The notes: generated by a model from the letters alone, not told the origin. A stretch of DNA of 64,000 bases from Subsaxibacter sp. CAU 1640 (GCF_023156585.1 NZ_JALNMI010000001.1:372001-436000), one strand, 5' to 3'; shown: positions 53,021 to 63,019, numbered from the stretch's first letter. Program-made: numbers and translations.

Positions 53021-53036
53021 TCCTGCCTTCGCAGGA
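53021..53036. repeat. Short palindromic intergenic repeat
   Basis: TCCTGC-CTTC-GCAGGA hairpin just after gpsA, similar in form to 37881-37898. Confidence 0.5.
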
Positions 53037-53050
53037 ATCTCAACTTTTTT

Positions 53051-53239
53051 ACGCAGAAGCGTTCTACTTTGTTGCAGAGCTGTTCCAGTTTAGTGCACAG
53101 CCGTTCTTGTTTTACGCAGAGCCGTTCCAAAGTTTCGCACTCGCGTTCTAGGTTTACGCACAGCCGTTCCAGTTTTACGCAGAAGCGTTCTAAAGTTACG
53201 CAGAGGCGTTCCATTTTTACGCAGAGCTGTTCCACCTCA
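53051..53239. repeat. Nine-copy 21-bp tandem repeat
   Basis: Nine consecutive 21-bp units, imperfect, around the consensus ACGCAGAGCCGTTCCAGTTT plus one base. Read on the reverse strand from GTG 53235 to 52996 it forms an open frame of 79 codons in seven-residue repeats of the type LERLCVK (MEQLCVKMERLCVTLERFCV...). The open frame runs into the gpsA 3' end. Whether it is translated is unclear; array size and codon periodicity make a heptad coiled-coil peptide possible. Confidence 0.85.
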
Positions 53240-53358
53240 CTATAAAGTATTGAAAATAAACAGATTTAAAAATTTGCTGAATTTTTTAACACTGATGCAT
53301 TTTAGCCTTTAATCATCAATCGTTGTCAAGCCAAAGGCAAAAGGCTATAAGCTAAAGG
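53240..53358. other. Intergenic spacer after the tandem repeat
   Basis: No gene seen. The end of the stretch contains short direct repeats CCAAAGGCAAAAGGC and GCTAAAGGC (53331-53359), a low-complexity pattern common between genes in this group. Confidence 0.4.
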
Positions 53359-53754
53359 CTACTTCACCAATACCCCTTTCACCTTCATCAACGGAATGGT
53401 CTGTAAGGCTTTTTCATTGATGGTATTTTTCCGGAAGAGATAGGTTTTATCAAACATTTGATTGCCTTCAAAAAAACTGACTTTAAATTCGTTGTTCAAC
53501 GCAAACAGTTCTTCTGGCATCAATTCTATTTTGGCAAAACTTTTTGCAGGAAGTTTATCTAACTTTTTTCTGAAAACAGAGGTTGTCTTTTCTTTTGAAA
53601 AACCACTGGTCACAATCAATACCACGTCCAAATCGACGGTTTTATCATTGATGATATAGGCATTCCAGTCTTGCGTTTTGTAGACCTCGTTAAACTCATT
53701 GACAACAGCTATATAAACGCCTTCAACCTTCGGAATTTGAATATCTTTTTTCAT
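53359..53754 (-). CDS. Conserved small protein of unknown function
   Basis: 131 residues, soluble, no signal peptide, alternating beta/alpha (VEGVYIAVVNEFNEVYKTQD, LDVVLIVTSGFSKEKTTSVF). Relatives in other Flavobacteriia sometimes carry a misleading 'phenylalanyl-tRNA synthetase alpha' label; the sequence does not resemble that enzyme. Divergent from the S9 peptidase gene. Confidence 0.78.
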   Translation of the reverse strand: MKKDIQIPKVEGVYIAVVNEFNEVYKTQDWNAYIINDKTVDLDVVLIVTSGFSKEKTTSVFRKKLDKLPAKSFAKIELMPEELFALNNEFKVSFFEGNQMFDKTYLFRKNTINEKALQTIPLMKVKGVLVK

Positions 53755-53829
53755 CTAATTTCTTGCTTCTTCAGAAAACAGTTAAATTAGGGCAAAAATA
53801 ATTCTTTTAAATAATTATCCCTATTTCAA

Positions 53830-56190
53830 ATGAAACAACTCACGTTCCTCCTACTGTTTTTAGTTACAAGTCTTTGTCTATCCCAAACCGAAAACCAATC
53901 ATCCCTCACCATTGACCAGATTATGCAAGGCGAAGATTTCGTAGGCTATCTTCCTACAGATATTGAATGGTCTGATGATAGCAAGAACATTTATTTCAGT
54001 TGGAATCCTGATAACGATACCATTCGTTCTACGTATGAAGTGAATATCAACACTAAAAAAATCAACAAACGCTCGTTTGAAGCATTAAAGAACAGCTCAA
54101 GTTCAGGTGACTTTTCAAAAGATTTCAAATGGAAAGTGTACGAAAAAGGAGGTGATTTGTTTCTTCAGAATACTACTGACTTCACTTCAAAACGTATCAC
54201 CAATACCTTGGATAGGGAATCAAACCCAAAATTTTCTGGCGACCAAAAATCAATCATTTACCAACAAAGCAATAATCTATATCAATGGAATATTGAAGAT
54301 GGCACCACCAAACAATTGACCGATTTCAAAAGTGGGAAAGAAAAACCGGAAAGCAAACTCAACGAGCAAGACCAATGGCTGGAAGACGACCAATTTGAAA
54401 ACATAACGATTTTAGGAAAACGAAAAAACGAGAGCGATGCCCGAAAATATAGAAGGGAAAAAGCCCAGTTCGAGCGTCCTGAAACGGTTTATTACGGTGA
54501 TAAAAACCTCTTCGGATTGAATATCTCACCAGATTTGAACTATGTTGTGTATCGTTTGTATGCTGCTCCCAACAATAAAAATACCAATGTACCTTCTTAT
54601 GTTACTGAAAGCGGCTATACTACCGATTTAAACACCAGACCAAAAGTGGGAAGCGAGCAATACACCTATGAATCGTGGATTTTTAATGTGAAAACAGGCA
54701 AACACTATCAGATTAAAACCGATGACATAGAAGGCATCAAGGACAAACCGAAATTCTTAAAGGAATATGCCGAAAATCCTTCGGAATATAAAGAAGAATA
54801 CGAAAATCCGAGAGAGGTAGAAATCAGCAATCCTATGTTTTCTGAAGATGGAAAAGCTTTGGTCAACATCACCTCATCAGATTATAAAGACCGTTGGATT
54901 ATGACCGTTGATTTATCTGATGGAAGTCTAAAATTAATTGACAGACAACACGACGACGCTTGGATAGGCGGTCCTGGAGTGGGCTGGTTTTCGTCTCCTG
55001 CAATGGGATGGCTCGATGATGAAACCATTTGGTTCAAATCAGAAAAAACTGGTTATGCGCATTTGTATTCCGCAAATGTCAATTCAGGAAAAATCAAAGC
55101 CTTGACCGAAGGAAACTTTGAAATTTTGGACGTTAACCTTTCCAAATACAAGAAAACCTTTTACCTCATCAGCAATAAAGTGAGTCCGCACGAACAGCAC
55201 TTTTATCATTTGCCTACTTCAGGTGGAAAAATGACACAAATCACTTCAAAAAAAGGTGGTCACGAGGTAACGGTTTCACCAGATGAAAAGCAGTTGGCAA
55301 TTCGCTATTCATACACCAATAAACCTTGGGAATTGTTTGTAATGCCCAACAAAGCTGGCGCCGAAATGACGCAATTGACCACATCAACCACAAAAGATTT
55401 TGAGTCTTATAATTGGATAGATTCTGAAATCATCAACTTCACCGCAAGAGATGGTGCCAGTGTGCCTGCAACGCTTTACAAACCAAAAACCGACAAGAAA
55501 AATGGCGCTGCCGTCATTTTTGTGCACGGCGCAGGTTATTTACAGAATGTGCATTATTGGTGGCCTTCTTATTTCAGGGAATATATGTTTCACAACATCT
55601 TGGTTGATAATGGCTATACCGTTTTGGCCATCGATTTTAGGGCAAGTTCCGGGTACGGTCGCGATTGGCGAACTGGTATTTATAGACATATGGGAGGCAA
55701 AGACCTCAATGACCAAGTTGATGGTGCAAAATATTTGGTAGAACAGCAAGGCATCGATAAAGATAGACTTGGTATTTACGGTGGTTCCTACGGTGGGTTC
55801 ATCACGCTGATGGCATTGTTTACATCGCCAGAAACTTTTAAAAGCGGTGCTGCATTGCGCTCTGTAGCAGATTGGGCACATTACAACCACGGTTACACTG
55901 CCAATATTTTGAATACACCTGTTGAAGACCCGAAAGCCTACGAGCAAAGCTCACCTATTTATTTTGCAGAAGGTTTAAAGGGTAATTTATTGATGCTACA
56001 CGGAATGATTGACACCAACGTCCATTTTCAAGATGTTGTACGCTTATCGCAACGCCTGATTGAATTGAAGAAAGAAAATTGGGAGTTGGCTGTATTTCCT
56101 TTGGAAGACCACAGCTTTGTAGAAAGTTCCAGTTGGAGTGATGAATACAGACGCATCTTTAAATTGTTTCAAGAAACTTTGAGAAAGTAA
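53830..56190 (+). CDS. S9 family prolyl oligopeptidase/DPP IV-like peptidase
   Basis: 786 residues. Signal peptide (FLLLFLVTSLCLSQT), a beta-propeller N-terminal domain with repeated strand blocks (e.g. WSDDSKNIYFSWNPDNDTI), and a C-terminal alpha/beta hydrolase domain. Nucleophile Ser is in IYGGSYGGF, Asp in LMLHGMIDTNVHFQD, His in PLEDHSFVESS. It cleaves peptides, probably X-Pro type, in the periplasm or outside. Its last 22 bp overlap the convergent TetR gene. Confidence 0.92.
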   Translation: MKQLTFLLLFLVTSLCLSQTENQSSLTIDQIMQGEDFVGYLPTDIEWSDDSKNIYFSWNPDNDTIRSTYEVNINTKKINKRSFEALKNSSSSGDFSKDFKWKVYEKGGDLFLQNTTDFTSKRITNTLDRESNPKFSGDQKSIIYQQSNNLYQWNIEDGTTKQLTDFKSGKEKPESKLNEQDQWLEDDQFENITILGKRKNESDARKYRREKAQFERPETVYYGDKNLFGLNISPDLNYVVYRLYAAPNNKNTNVPSYVTESGYTTDLNTRPKVGSEQYTYESWIFNVKTGKHYQIKTDDIEGIKDKPKFLKEYAENPSEYKEEYENPREVEISNPMFSEDGKALVNITSSDYKDRWIMTVDLSDGSLKLIDRQHDDAWIGGPGVGWFSSPAMGWLDDETIWFKSEKTGYAHLYSANVNSGKIKALTEGNFEILDVNLSKYKKTFYLISNKVSPHEQHFYHLPTSGGKMTQITSKKGGHEVTVSPDEKQLAIRYSYTNKPWELFVMPNKAGAEMTQLTTSTTKDFESYNWIDSEIINFTARDGASVPATLYKPKTDKKNGAAVIFVHGAGYLQNVHYWWPSYFREYMFHNILVDNGYTVLAIDFRASSGYGRDWRTGIYRHMGGKDLNDQVDGAKYLVEQQGIDKDRLGIYGGSYGGFITLMALFTSPETFKSGAALRSVADWAHYNHGYTANILNTPVEDPKAYEQSSPIYFAEGLKGNLLMLHGMIDTNVHFQDVVRLSQRLIELKKENWELAVFPLEDHSFVESSSWSDEYRRIFKLFQETLRK

Positions 56191-56768
56191 TCATTTGAAT
56201 AGTTTTGTGCACTGATTCCTTTCAAATTATAAATCACAAAATGATTTAAAAGTTCATCATTGCTATAGATGTCAAACAGTTTGTTGTTTTTGAAAGCAAT
56301 CTCTTCAAACCGATGAAAATAGAGTTCGCAAAACAAATCTAAATCTACAGTTTTAATGATAATTCCAGTCTGTTGTGCTTTCTCTAGCAATCCGTAAATG
56401 GTAGTATTTACAATGGTATTTCTAAAACCATCGAACACTTTGTTTGCTTTCGGATAGTATTTTTTAAGCCCGAATACAAAAGAGGGTTTGAAATGTTTTA
56501 AGTATTCAAACCCTGTTTTATATATTTCAATAATGCAAACCATAGGATCTTGATGATTTTGAATGATGGTGTTGACGTTGGCATTAAAATTTTCCACCAA
56601 TAATTCAACACTTGCCACCACAAGATCCTCTTTGCTACTATAATATTTGTAAATGGTCTTTTTGGAAATGCCCAAATTTTGAGCCAACTCGTCCATTGTA
56701 AAGCGTTTGCTTCCAAAGGTGGTAAAATTCGCTACTGAACATTCCAAAAGTTCCTCTTTACTGATCAT
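56169..56768 (-). CDS. TetR family regulator
   Basis: 199 residues. An N-terminal HTH (TFGSKRFTMDELAQNLGISK, KTIYKYYSSKEDLVVASVEL) is followed by a ligand-binding helical domain. It ends the efflux operon (4 bp after the outer-membrane gene) on the reverse strand and overlaps the S9 peptidase by 22 bp. A role as efflux regulator is inferred from position. Confidence 0.9.
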   Translation of the reverse strand: MISKEELLECSVANFTTFGSKRFTMDELAQNLGISKKTIYKYYSSKEDLVVASVELLVENFNANVNTIIQNHQDPMVCIIEIYKTGFEYLKHFKPSFVFGLKKYYPKANKVFDGFRNTIVNTTIYGLLEKAQQTGIIIKTVDLDLFCELYFHRFEEIAFKNNKLFDIYSNDELLNHFVIYNLKGISAQNYSNDYFLKVS

Positions 56769-56772
56769 TTTA

Positions 56773-58188
56773 TTATTTCCAACCGCCTCCTAAAGCTACG
56801 TATAAATCCACGACGCTCAACAGTTGTTGTAATTTATTATCAATCACATTCAATTCAGCGCTCAATGCACTTTGTCTAGCTGTCAATAAATCAAGATAAT
56901 TGGCATACCCATTTTTCAATAATTCTTCTGAATTACTTTCTGCCTGGCGCAAGGCCTCCACTTCATTTTGTCTGTATTCAAACTTTTCGGTTTCAGCATT
57001 GTAAGCGTACAAGGCATTGGAAACTTCGTTACCAGCGGTTAACAAGGTTCTTTTGAAGGTTAGCAATGCTTGTTCTTGTTGCAATTTCGCAACTTCGTGC
57101 TGTGTTTTAATTCTTCTTTGATTGAAGATTGGCTGCGTCAAACCTCCTATTACGGTTGCAAATAAAGAATTTGCACTGAACAATTCATCAAAATCCAAAC
57201 TTTGTAAACCTCCTGTAGCAGTCAGTGTTAATGACGGATAAAAATTACTTCGTGCCACATTGGTCATTTCAAATGCATTGATTAAACCATATTCTGCAGC
57301 AATCACATCTGGTCGATTGCTCAACAATGTTGAAGGTACGCCTAACTTTAATTCAGAATTTAAACTTTGGTCTTCTAGAATGCTGCGCTCAAACTGTTGC
57401 GGACTTTTTCCCAACAAAATACTCAAAGTGTTTTCTGTTTGAAAAATAGCTGCTTCCAAATCCACCTGCAAAGCCCTTGCATTATTGTATTGCGCAACAT
57501 TTTGGTCAACGGCTACTTGCGTTACTTGTCCAGCATCTTTTAAAGCTTTAATAGTCGTCACACTGCTATCTCTTGCATTGATGGTTTTCTTGGTGATTTC
57601 AAGTTGAGCATCCAATGATAACAATTGATAATACGTGGAAGCTATACTAGCCACCAAACGTGTTTTTACTGCCTGATGCGCCGCAACACTTTGAAGATAA
57701 CTTGCTTCAAATGCACGTTTGTTACTTCTGATCTTTCCCCAAATATCAGCTTCCCACGATAAATCTCCAGTAACGGCATATTGGTCTATGGCGCCATTGA
57801 AAAATGACCCAAATTGACTGTTTCTAGACAATTCTTGGTGCGTCACTGAAGCTCCTGCGGATAAGGTTGGAAAATAGCTTGCCTTACCTTGTTTTACATA
57901 AACTTCGGCAGCCAACATTTGTTGAATCGCGATACGGATATCAATGTTATTCTGAAGTCCTTCTTCAATATATTGCACCAAATAAGGGTCAGTGAATAGC
58001 TCTTTCCACGACACATCAGCCATTGAAATACTGTCCGTTGGTAAATTATCCGTTCTATAGAGATTTTCTGTTTCAGGAAGTTCTGGACGTTGATAGTCCT
58101 TTGCCACAAAACAGCTTTGTAATGTAAAGGCGGACACAACTAGAACAAGTCCTATCTGAAGTCTTCTATTTTTAATAATTGAGTTCAT
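56773..58188 (-). CDS. RND efflux outer-membrane channel (TolC/OprM type)
   Basis: 471 residues. Lipoprotein signal (LQIGLVLVVSAFTLQSC). Two OEP repeats with long helices (LAYNNARALQVDLEAAIFQT-like; QYNNARALQVDLEAAIF and FEYRQNEVEALRQAESNSEE) and the typical SLTLTATGGLQSLDF and YLDLLTARQSALSAELNVID motifs. It forms the trimeric channel through the outer membrane. It follows the RND pump by 4 bp and precedes tetR in one operon. Confidence 0.94.
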   Translation of the reverse strand: MNSIIKNRRLQIGLVLVVSAFTLQSCFVAKDYQRPELPETENLYRTDNLPTDSISMADVSWKELFTDPYLVQYIEEGLQNNIDIRIAIQQMLAAEVYVKQGKASYFPTLSAGASVTHQELSRNSQFGSFFNGAIDQYAVTGDLSWEADIWGKIRSNKRAFEASYLQSVAAHQAVKTRLVASIASTYYQLLSLDAQLEITKKTINARDSSVTTIKALKDAGQVTQVAVDQNVAQYNNARALQVDLEAAIFQTENTLSILLGKSPQQFERSILEDQSLNSELKLGVPSTLLSNRPDVIAAEYGLINAFEMTNVARSNFYPSLTLTATGGLQSLDFDELFSANSLFATVIGGLTQPIFNQRRIKTQHEVAKLQQEQALLTFKRTLLTAGNEVSNALYAYNAETEKFEYRQNEVEALRQAESNSEELLKNGYANYLDLLTARQSALSAELNVIDNKLQQLLSVVDLYVALGGGWK

Positions 58189-58192
58189 ATGA

Positions 58193-61100
58193 TTAATCTT
58201 CTTGTTGTTGTTGAGTTACAATGGCTGGTTTACTACTTACTTTTTCTTGCAGCCATTGGAAAAGCATAAATAAAATTGGAATGACAAATACACCGAGGAT
58301 GGTTCCAATCAACATACCACCTGCGGCTCCAGTACCAATGGAATTGTTTCCTTCTGCACCAACACCTTTTGCTAACACTAGAGGCATCAATCCTAAAATA
58401 AAGGCAAAAGAAGTCATTAATATTGGTCGCAAACGTGCCTTTGCTCCGTGAATCGCAGCGTTGACAATAGATTCTCCATTCCTTCGTCTTTGCAATGCGA
58501 ACTCCACTATCAAAATCGCGTTTTTGGCCAAAAGACCAACCAGCATTATCAATGCAATTTGGAAGTAAATGTTATTCTGAAGACCCAACAAGTTTGTACT
58601 GACATAGGCTCCAAACACCCCAAATGGCAAGGATAAGACAACCGCTAACGGCAACAAATAACTTTCGTACTGTGCACTCAATAAGAAATACACAAATAAA
58701 ATACTCAATATAAATATGAAGGTTGTTTGATTACCAGCATTGACCTCCTCACGAGTCAAACCAGAATAAGCGACGGTATAATTGCTTGGTAATTTCTGCA
58801 CTTCCTCATCAATGACTCTGATGGCATCACCTGTACTAAACCCAGGATTTACGGCACCTGTAATGGTTGTTGAGTTGAACAGATTAAAACGGGTAACCGA
58901 TTGCGGACCATAAACACGTTTGAGTGTCACGAACTGTGTGATAGGCGTCATTGCCCCACTATCCGTCCTCACATACATTCCATTTAAGTCATCAACATCA
59001 GCTCTATCTTCTGGCAAGGATTGAATATAAACCCTAAACTGTTTTCCAAATCTGGAAAAGTCTGACGCGTAAACTCCGCCAATATAGCCTTGTAACGTAG
59101 AGAAAATACTGTTGATTGGCACTCCTTTTTCTTTTGCTAAAGGTACATTGACTTCCATTTCATACTGTGGATATTTCGTGTTGAAAGCAGATTGAGCATA
59201 CTGTATCTCTGGATGTTTCATCAATGCCATCGCAAATTCCTGATTCACCTTATCCAACTCTGTAAACTCTCCACCGAATTTATCCAACAAGTTCACTTCA
59301 AATCCAGCAGAATTACCAAAACCTCGAATACTCGGAGGTGAAAAGAAGATGATATTTGCTTCTGGTATGGTGGAGGCAATTCCAAACAGCTTTCCTATTG
59401 TAGCTTGGGATGATAGTGATTCATCTTTTCGTTCGCTCCAATCTTTTAATTTGACAAATCCAATGGCGTAATTACTACCCGAACCACTGATTAAACTTCG
59501 GCCCTTAATAAACGATATCCCAACGACTCCAGGCATTCCATCGATCTTTGAATATAGTTTTTTCGTTACTACATCTGTTCTGTCCAAAGAAGAACCCGCT
59601 GGAAGTTCAATATTGACGAAGACAATTCCTCTATCCTCATTCGGGACAAATCCTGTTGGCGTTGTTTTTGCTGCCCAAAAGATTCCAATAGCAGCGATAA
59701 CCAATAATACCGCTGAAACCCATTTTCTTCTATATAGAAACTCTAGGGATTTCCCGTATCTATTGACAGTTGCGTTGAATCCTCTGTTGAAACGTGCATA
59801 AAACTTCTGTAAAAAATTCTTTCCTTTTAATTCTTCATCGTGCTTATGTTCTTTTAAAACCAAAGCACATAAAGCAGGACTTAAAGTCAATGCATTAACG
59901 GCAGATATTAGAATGGCAATAATCAAGGTGACACCAAACTGCTCATAGAATACACCCGTTGGTCCTGTTATAAAAGTTACCGGAATAAATACAGCAGCCA
60001 TAACCAAGGTTATTGATATGATGGCTCCAGATATTTCATTCATTGCAGTCAACGTTGCAGATTTTGGATTCTTCTCACCTTGGTCCATTTTGGCGTGGAC
60101 GGCTTCCACCACAACGATGGCATCATCTACCACAATTCCAATCGCTAGTACTAGAGCGAACAACGTCAATAAATTGATGGAATACCCAAAAACACTCAAG
60201 AAAAAGAAAGTTCCGATGATGGAAACCGGTACCGCAATGGCAGGTATCAGGGTAGAGCGGAAATCTTGCAAGAATAAAAACACCACCAAAAACACCAATA
60301 AAAACGCTTCTAATAAAGTACTGACCACTTTTTCTATGGACGCATTTAAAAATAAGCTGGTATCGTAGGGAATAAAAATATGCAAGCCTTTTGGTAAATC
60401 TTTTTCAATACCGTCCAATGTAACTTTAATGTTTTCTATAATCTCCTGTGCATTAGACCCCTTGGTCTGAAAAATCCCCATAAACACTGCAGGATGTCCC
60501 AAACTTTCAGCATTTGCAGCATAGGACTGTGCATCCAATTCAATGGTGGCGACGTCATTCAATCTCAAAAATTCACCATTGCCCAAGGCTTTTACGACAA
60601 TGTCTCCATATTGCTTCGCTTCTTTAAAACGTCCACTATAGGTTAATACATAAGAAAATGCCTCTCCATTATTTTGTCCCAATGCACCTGCGGCAGCTTC
60701 CAAATTCTGTTCCCTTAAAGCCGCAGTGATATCCGAAGGAATTAAATTATAGGCGGCTAATTTTTCGGGCTTCAACCATACTCGCATCGCGTAATCCTGC
60801 TGCGAAAACACACTCACATCCCCGACGCCTTTCACACGCTGTAAGGCAGGAATTACATTGATTTTTAAATAATTCTGAATAAATGTGGCATCATATTCTT
60901 CGCTATCCGTATAAGTAGACAAGAACATCAAGGCACTGGTTTCTTGCTTTTGTGTGGTAACACCTGTTTGAATAACTTCTTGAGGTAATAAAGGATTAGC
61001 TCGTGCCACACGATTCTGAACGTTCACGGCTGCAATATCAGCATCAATGCTCTGGTCAAAATATACGGTTATATCTGCTGTACCATTGTTTGAGGCTGTT

Positions 61101-61339
61101 GAGGTGATATAAGTCATTCCTTCCACACCATTGATTTGTTCTTCAATGGGAATAATCACACTTTCTAAAACGGTCTCCGCATTGGCTCCAGGATACGATG
61201 CCGCTACCTTTATGGTAGGTGGTGCAATATCAGGATATTCTTCTATCGGTAAACTGGTGATACTTATAGCCCCAAGCATCACTATTATGATAGATATTAC
61301 GGTCGAAAGAACAGGTCTTTCAATAAATGTTTTTAACAT
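58193..61339 (-). CDS. RND efflux pump inner-membrane transporter (HAE1 type)
   Basis: 1048 residues, the usual length for AcrB/MexB. Twelve membrane helices and two large periplasmic loops. The N-terminus MLKTFIERPVLSTVISIIIV and AVAVPVSIIGTFFFLS-like (IPAIAVPVSIIGTFF) are standard. The proton-relay region in TM4 is present as LALVLAIGIVVDDAIVVVEA (two Asp). The C-terminal ends with MLIGTILGVFVIPILFMLFQ. It should form the proton-driven tripartite pump with its neighbours. Substrates unknown. Confidence 0.96.
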   Translation of the reverse strand: MLKTFIERPVLSTVISIIIVMLGAISITSLPIEEYPDIAPPTIKVAASYPGANAETVLESVIIPIEEQINGVEGMTYITSTASNNGTADITVYFDQSIDADIAAVNVQNRVARANPLLPQEVIQTGVTTQKQETSALMFLSTYTDSEEYDATFIQNYLKINVIPALQRVKGVGDVSVFSQQDYAMRVWLKPEKLAAYNLIPSDITAALREQNLEAAAGALGQNNGEAFSYVLTYSGRFKEAKQYGDIVVKALGNGEFLRLNDVATIELDAQSYAANAESLGHPAVFMGIFQTKGSNAQEIIENIKVTLDGIEKDLPKGLHIFIPYDTSLFLNASIEKVVSTLLEAFLLVFLVVFLFLQDFRSTLIPAIAVPVSIIGTFFFLSVFGYSINLLTLFALVLAIGIVVDDAIVVVEAVHAKMDQGEKNPKSATLTAMNEISGAIISITLVMAAVFIPVTFITGPTGVFYEQFGVTLIIAILISAVNALTLSPALCALVLKEHKHDEELKGKNFLQKFYARFNRGFNATVNRYGKSLEFLYRRKWVSAVLLVIAAIGIFWAAKTTPTGFVPNEDRGIVFVNIELPAGSSLDRTDVVTKKLYSKIDGMPGVVGISFIKGRSLISGSGSNYAIGFVKLKDWSERKDESLSSQATIGKLFGIASTIPEANIIFFSPPSIRGFGNSAGFEVNLLDKFGGEFTELDKVNQEFAMALMKHPEIQYAQSAFNTKYPQYEMEVNVPLAKEKGVPINSIFSTLQGYIGGVYASDFSRFGKQFRVYIQSLPEDRADVDDLNGMYVRTDSGAMTPITQFVTLKRVYGPQSVTRFNLFNSTTITGAVNPGFSTGDAIRVIDEEVQKLPSNYTVAYSGLTREEVNAGNQTTFIFILSILFVYFLLSAQYESYLLPLAVVLSLPFGVFGAYVSTNLLGLQNNIYFQIALIMLVGLLAKNAILIVEFALQRRRNGESIVNAAIHGAKARLRPILMTSFAFILGLMPLVLAKGVGAEGNNSIGTGAAGGMLIGTILGVFVIPILFMLFQWLQEKVSSKPAIVTQQQQED

Positions 61340-61352
61340 AATCTACGGATTT

Positions 61353-62483
61353 CTAGTTTTTAAAAAGTGTTTCGATGGGCTTGGTAACTTCTTCAAAAGG
61401 CACTTCCTGCGGTGTGATAAGGGTGCCATCCTTCAGTTTTCCAACACCTGTAGTCACGATTTTATCATCAGCTGTAACACCAGATTCCAACACATAAAGA
61501 TTGTCTACAGATGCTTTCACCTTTACAATGGTGTTGACCACTTCATTGTCTGCTCCCAATTTAAACAGCATCACATTGCCCTGTTGTTCATAAGTAGCTT
61601 CTTGAGGAACAACAATAGCATTCTCATAAACGGTAGGAATTTGTATCTTTCCACTGTTTCCATTAGTCAACAGTTGATTTGGATTTTCAAAAACAGCTCT
61701 CAAACTTACTGTTCCTGTATTTTGATTGACTTGACCTGTACTTGTTTGAATTTTTCCTTTTTGATTATAAACACTACCGTTTGCCAATACTAGGTTAACA
61801 TTTTGATAATTTGCCAATTTCTCTTCCAATGTTTTACCTTCAGCATTTTGCAGAAAATCCAAATATTGGGATTCATTCAAACTAAAAAATGCATAGACTT
61901 TTTTGATATCACTCACAGTCGTTAAAGGATTCGGGTCACTCGGACTTACCAAGGTGCCTTCACGAAAATTAATCGCACCTACGTAGCCATCCACAGGACT
62001 TGTAATGGTCGCATAACCTATAGTAGCGGCGACACTGCTGTAATTTGCTTTTGCTTGCGCCAAATTGGCTTTTGCAGTTTCCAATTGTACAGGACTAATA
62101 ATGTTCTTCTCTACCAAAGGAATTAATTTATCCACCTCAACTTGCGCCACATTAATACGCGCCTTTGCCGCACCAGCATCCTGACTTAAGGATTCTGTCT
62201 CCAATTTAAACAATACTTGTCCCTTGCGCACTTTTTGGCCTTCATCAACCAATACTTTCTGAATGTAACCAGAAGTTTTTGCACGTACATCACTATTGAC
62301 AATACCTTCAAGGGTTGTAGGATATTCAGTATATCCTGTTACTGTTTTCTTTTGTAGTTGTGTAACAGGAAAAGTAGGTGGCGGACCTTGCGGTGCTTGT
62401 TGAGATTCCTGTTTATCGCCGCAGCTATATATGGCGGAGAACAATCCTAAAAATAATATATATGATATTTTATTGATTTTCAT
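61353..62483 (-). CDS. RND efflux periplasmic adaptor subunit
   Basis: 376 residues. Lipoprotein signal (SYILFLGLFSAIYSCGD), lipoyl domain (VRAKTSGYIQKVLVDEGQKV and the mirrored part TITSPVDGYVGAINFREG), a helical hairpin between them (AAKARINVAQVEVDKLIPLV), then the beta-barrel and membrane-proximal domains. It links pump and outer-membrane channel. First structural gene of the operon, 13 bp before the pump gene and 10 bp after the regulator. Confidence 0.95.
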   Translation of the reverse strand: MKINKISYILFLGLFSAIYSCGDKQESQQAPQGPPPTFPVTQLQKKTVTGYTEYPTTLEGIVNSDVRAKTSGYIQKVLVDEGQKVRKGQVLFKLETESLSQDAGAAKARINVAQVEVDKLIPLVEKNIISPVQLETAKANLAQAKANYSSVAATIGYATITSPVDGYVGAINFREGTLVSPSDPNPLTTVSDIKKVYAFFSLNESQYLDFLQNAEGKTLEEKLANYQNVNLVLANGSVYNQKGKIQTSTGQVNQNTGTVSLRAVFENPNQLLTNGNSGKIQIPTVYENAIVVPQEATYEQQGNVMLFKLGADNEVVNTIVKVKASVDNLYVLESGVTADDKIVTTGVGKLKDGTLITPQEVPFEEVTKPIETLFKN

Positions 62484-62493
62484 TGGTTTATAG

Positions 62494-62991
62494 TTAAAGT
62501 TTATTGTTTTTCTCTGTGATTTTTGATTTCAATTTTAATACGGATTGCATAGCTTCCTCTAAAAATTCGATATAATCGTTGTGAAAATCGAGTTCGAATT
62601 TAGATGCTTCATCTCTAGTTTTATTTGCTTCTTGCTTGTATTCTCGAATCTCTTGGTGTAATTCTTTCTGCGAACTCCAAGTTTCAACCATAGCATCAAT
62701 ACTCAAACAGATGTTGTCCTGGTTGATGATGTAATATTTTTTTCTATCGCCAGGCTTTGTGAAATAAACCACCTTCTTCAAATCCGATAAATGATTGAGG
62801 TGTGTTGAAATAGTACTTTTACTAGCGCAGAGTTTCTCAACCAAATCCTCGAACGTAGTTCCAGCTTTTCCTGTCAGGATGATATAAGAAAGTATACGAG
62901 CGGCCACAGGTGCCAGTTGGTCCTTTTTTTCAATGGCGACGCCTAGTTTTTCAACAAGAGCCTGTTTCTTTAAACATACTTCGTGTGTCAT
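62494..62991 (-). CDS. GbsR/MarR-type regulator of the efflux operon
   Basis: 165 residues from ATG 62991; an upstream TTG at 63033 lies inside the operator-like dyad and is rejected. Winged HTH with LAPVAARILSYIILTGKAGT, FEDLVEKLCASKSTISTHLN and the wing VVYFTKPGDRKKYYI, then a C-terminal helix pair. The first gene of the efflux operon, with an operator-like perfect dyad directly upstream. Probably an autorepressor that responds to the pump's substrates. Confidence 0.88.
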   Translation of the reverse strand: MTHEVCLKKQALVEKLGVAIEKKDQLAPVAARILSYIILTGKAGTTFEDLVEKLCASKSTISTHLNHLSDLKKVVYFTKPGDRKKYYIINQDNICLSIDAMVETWSSQKELHQEIREYKQEANKTRDEASKFELDFHNDYIEFLEEAMQSVLKLKSKITEKNNKL

Positions 62992-63008
62992 AATTGCAAT
63001 AATTTTAG

Positions 63009-63016
63009 CAAAATTA
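63009..63016 (-). promoter_or_regulatory. -7 promoter box of the efflux operon
   Basis: On the reverse strand TAATTTTG matches TAnnTTTG, 17 bp before the regulator ATG at 62991. Confidence 0.5.
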
Positions 63017-63019
63017 ATA

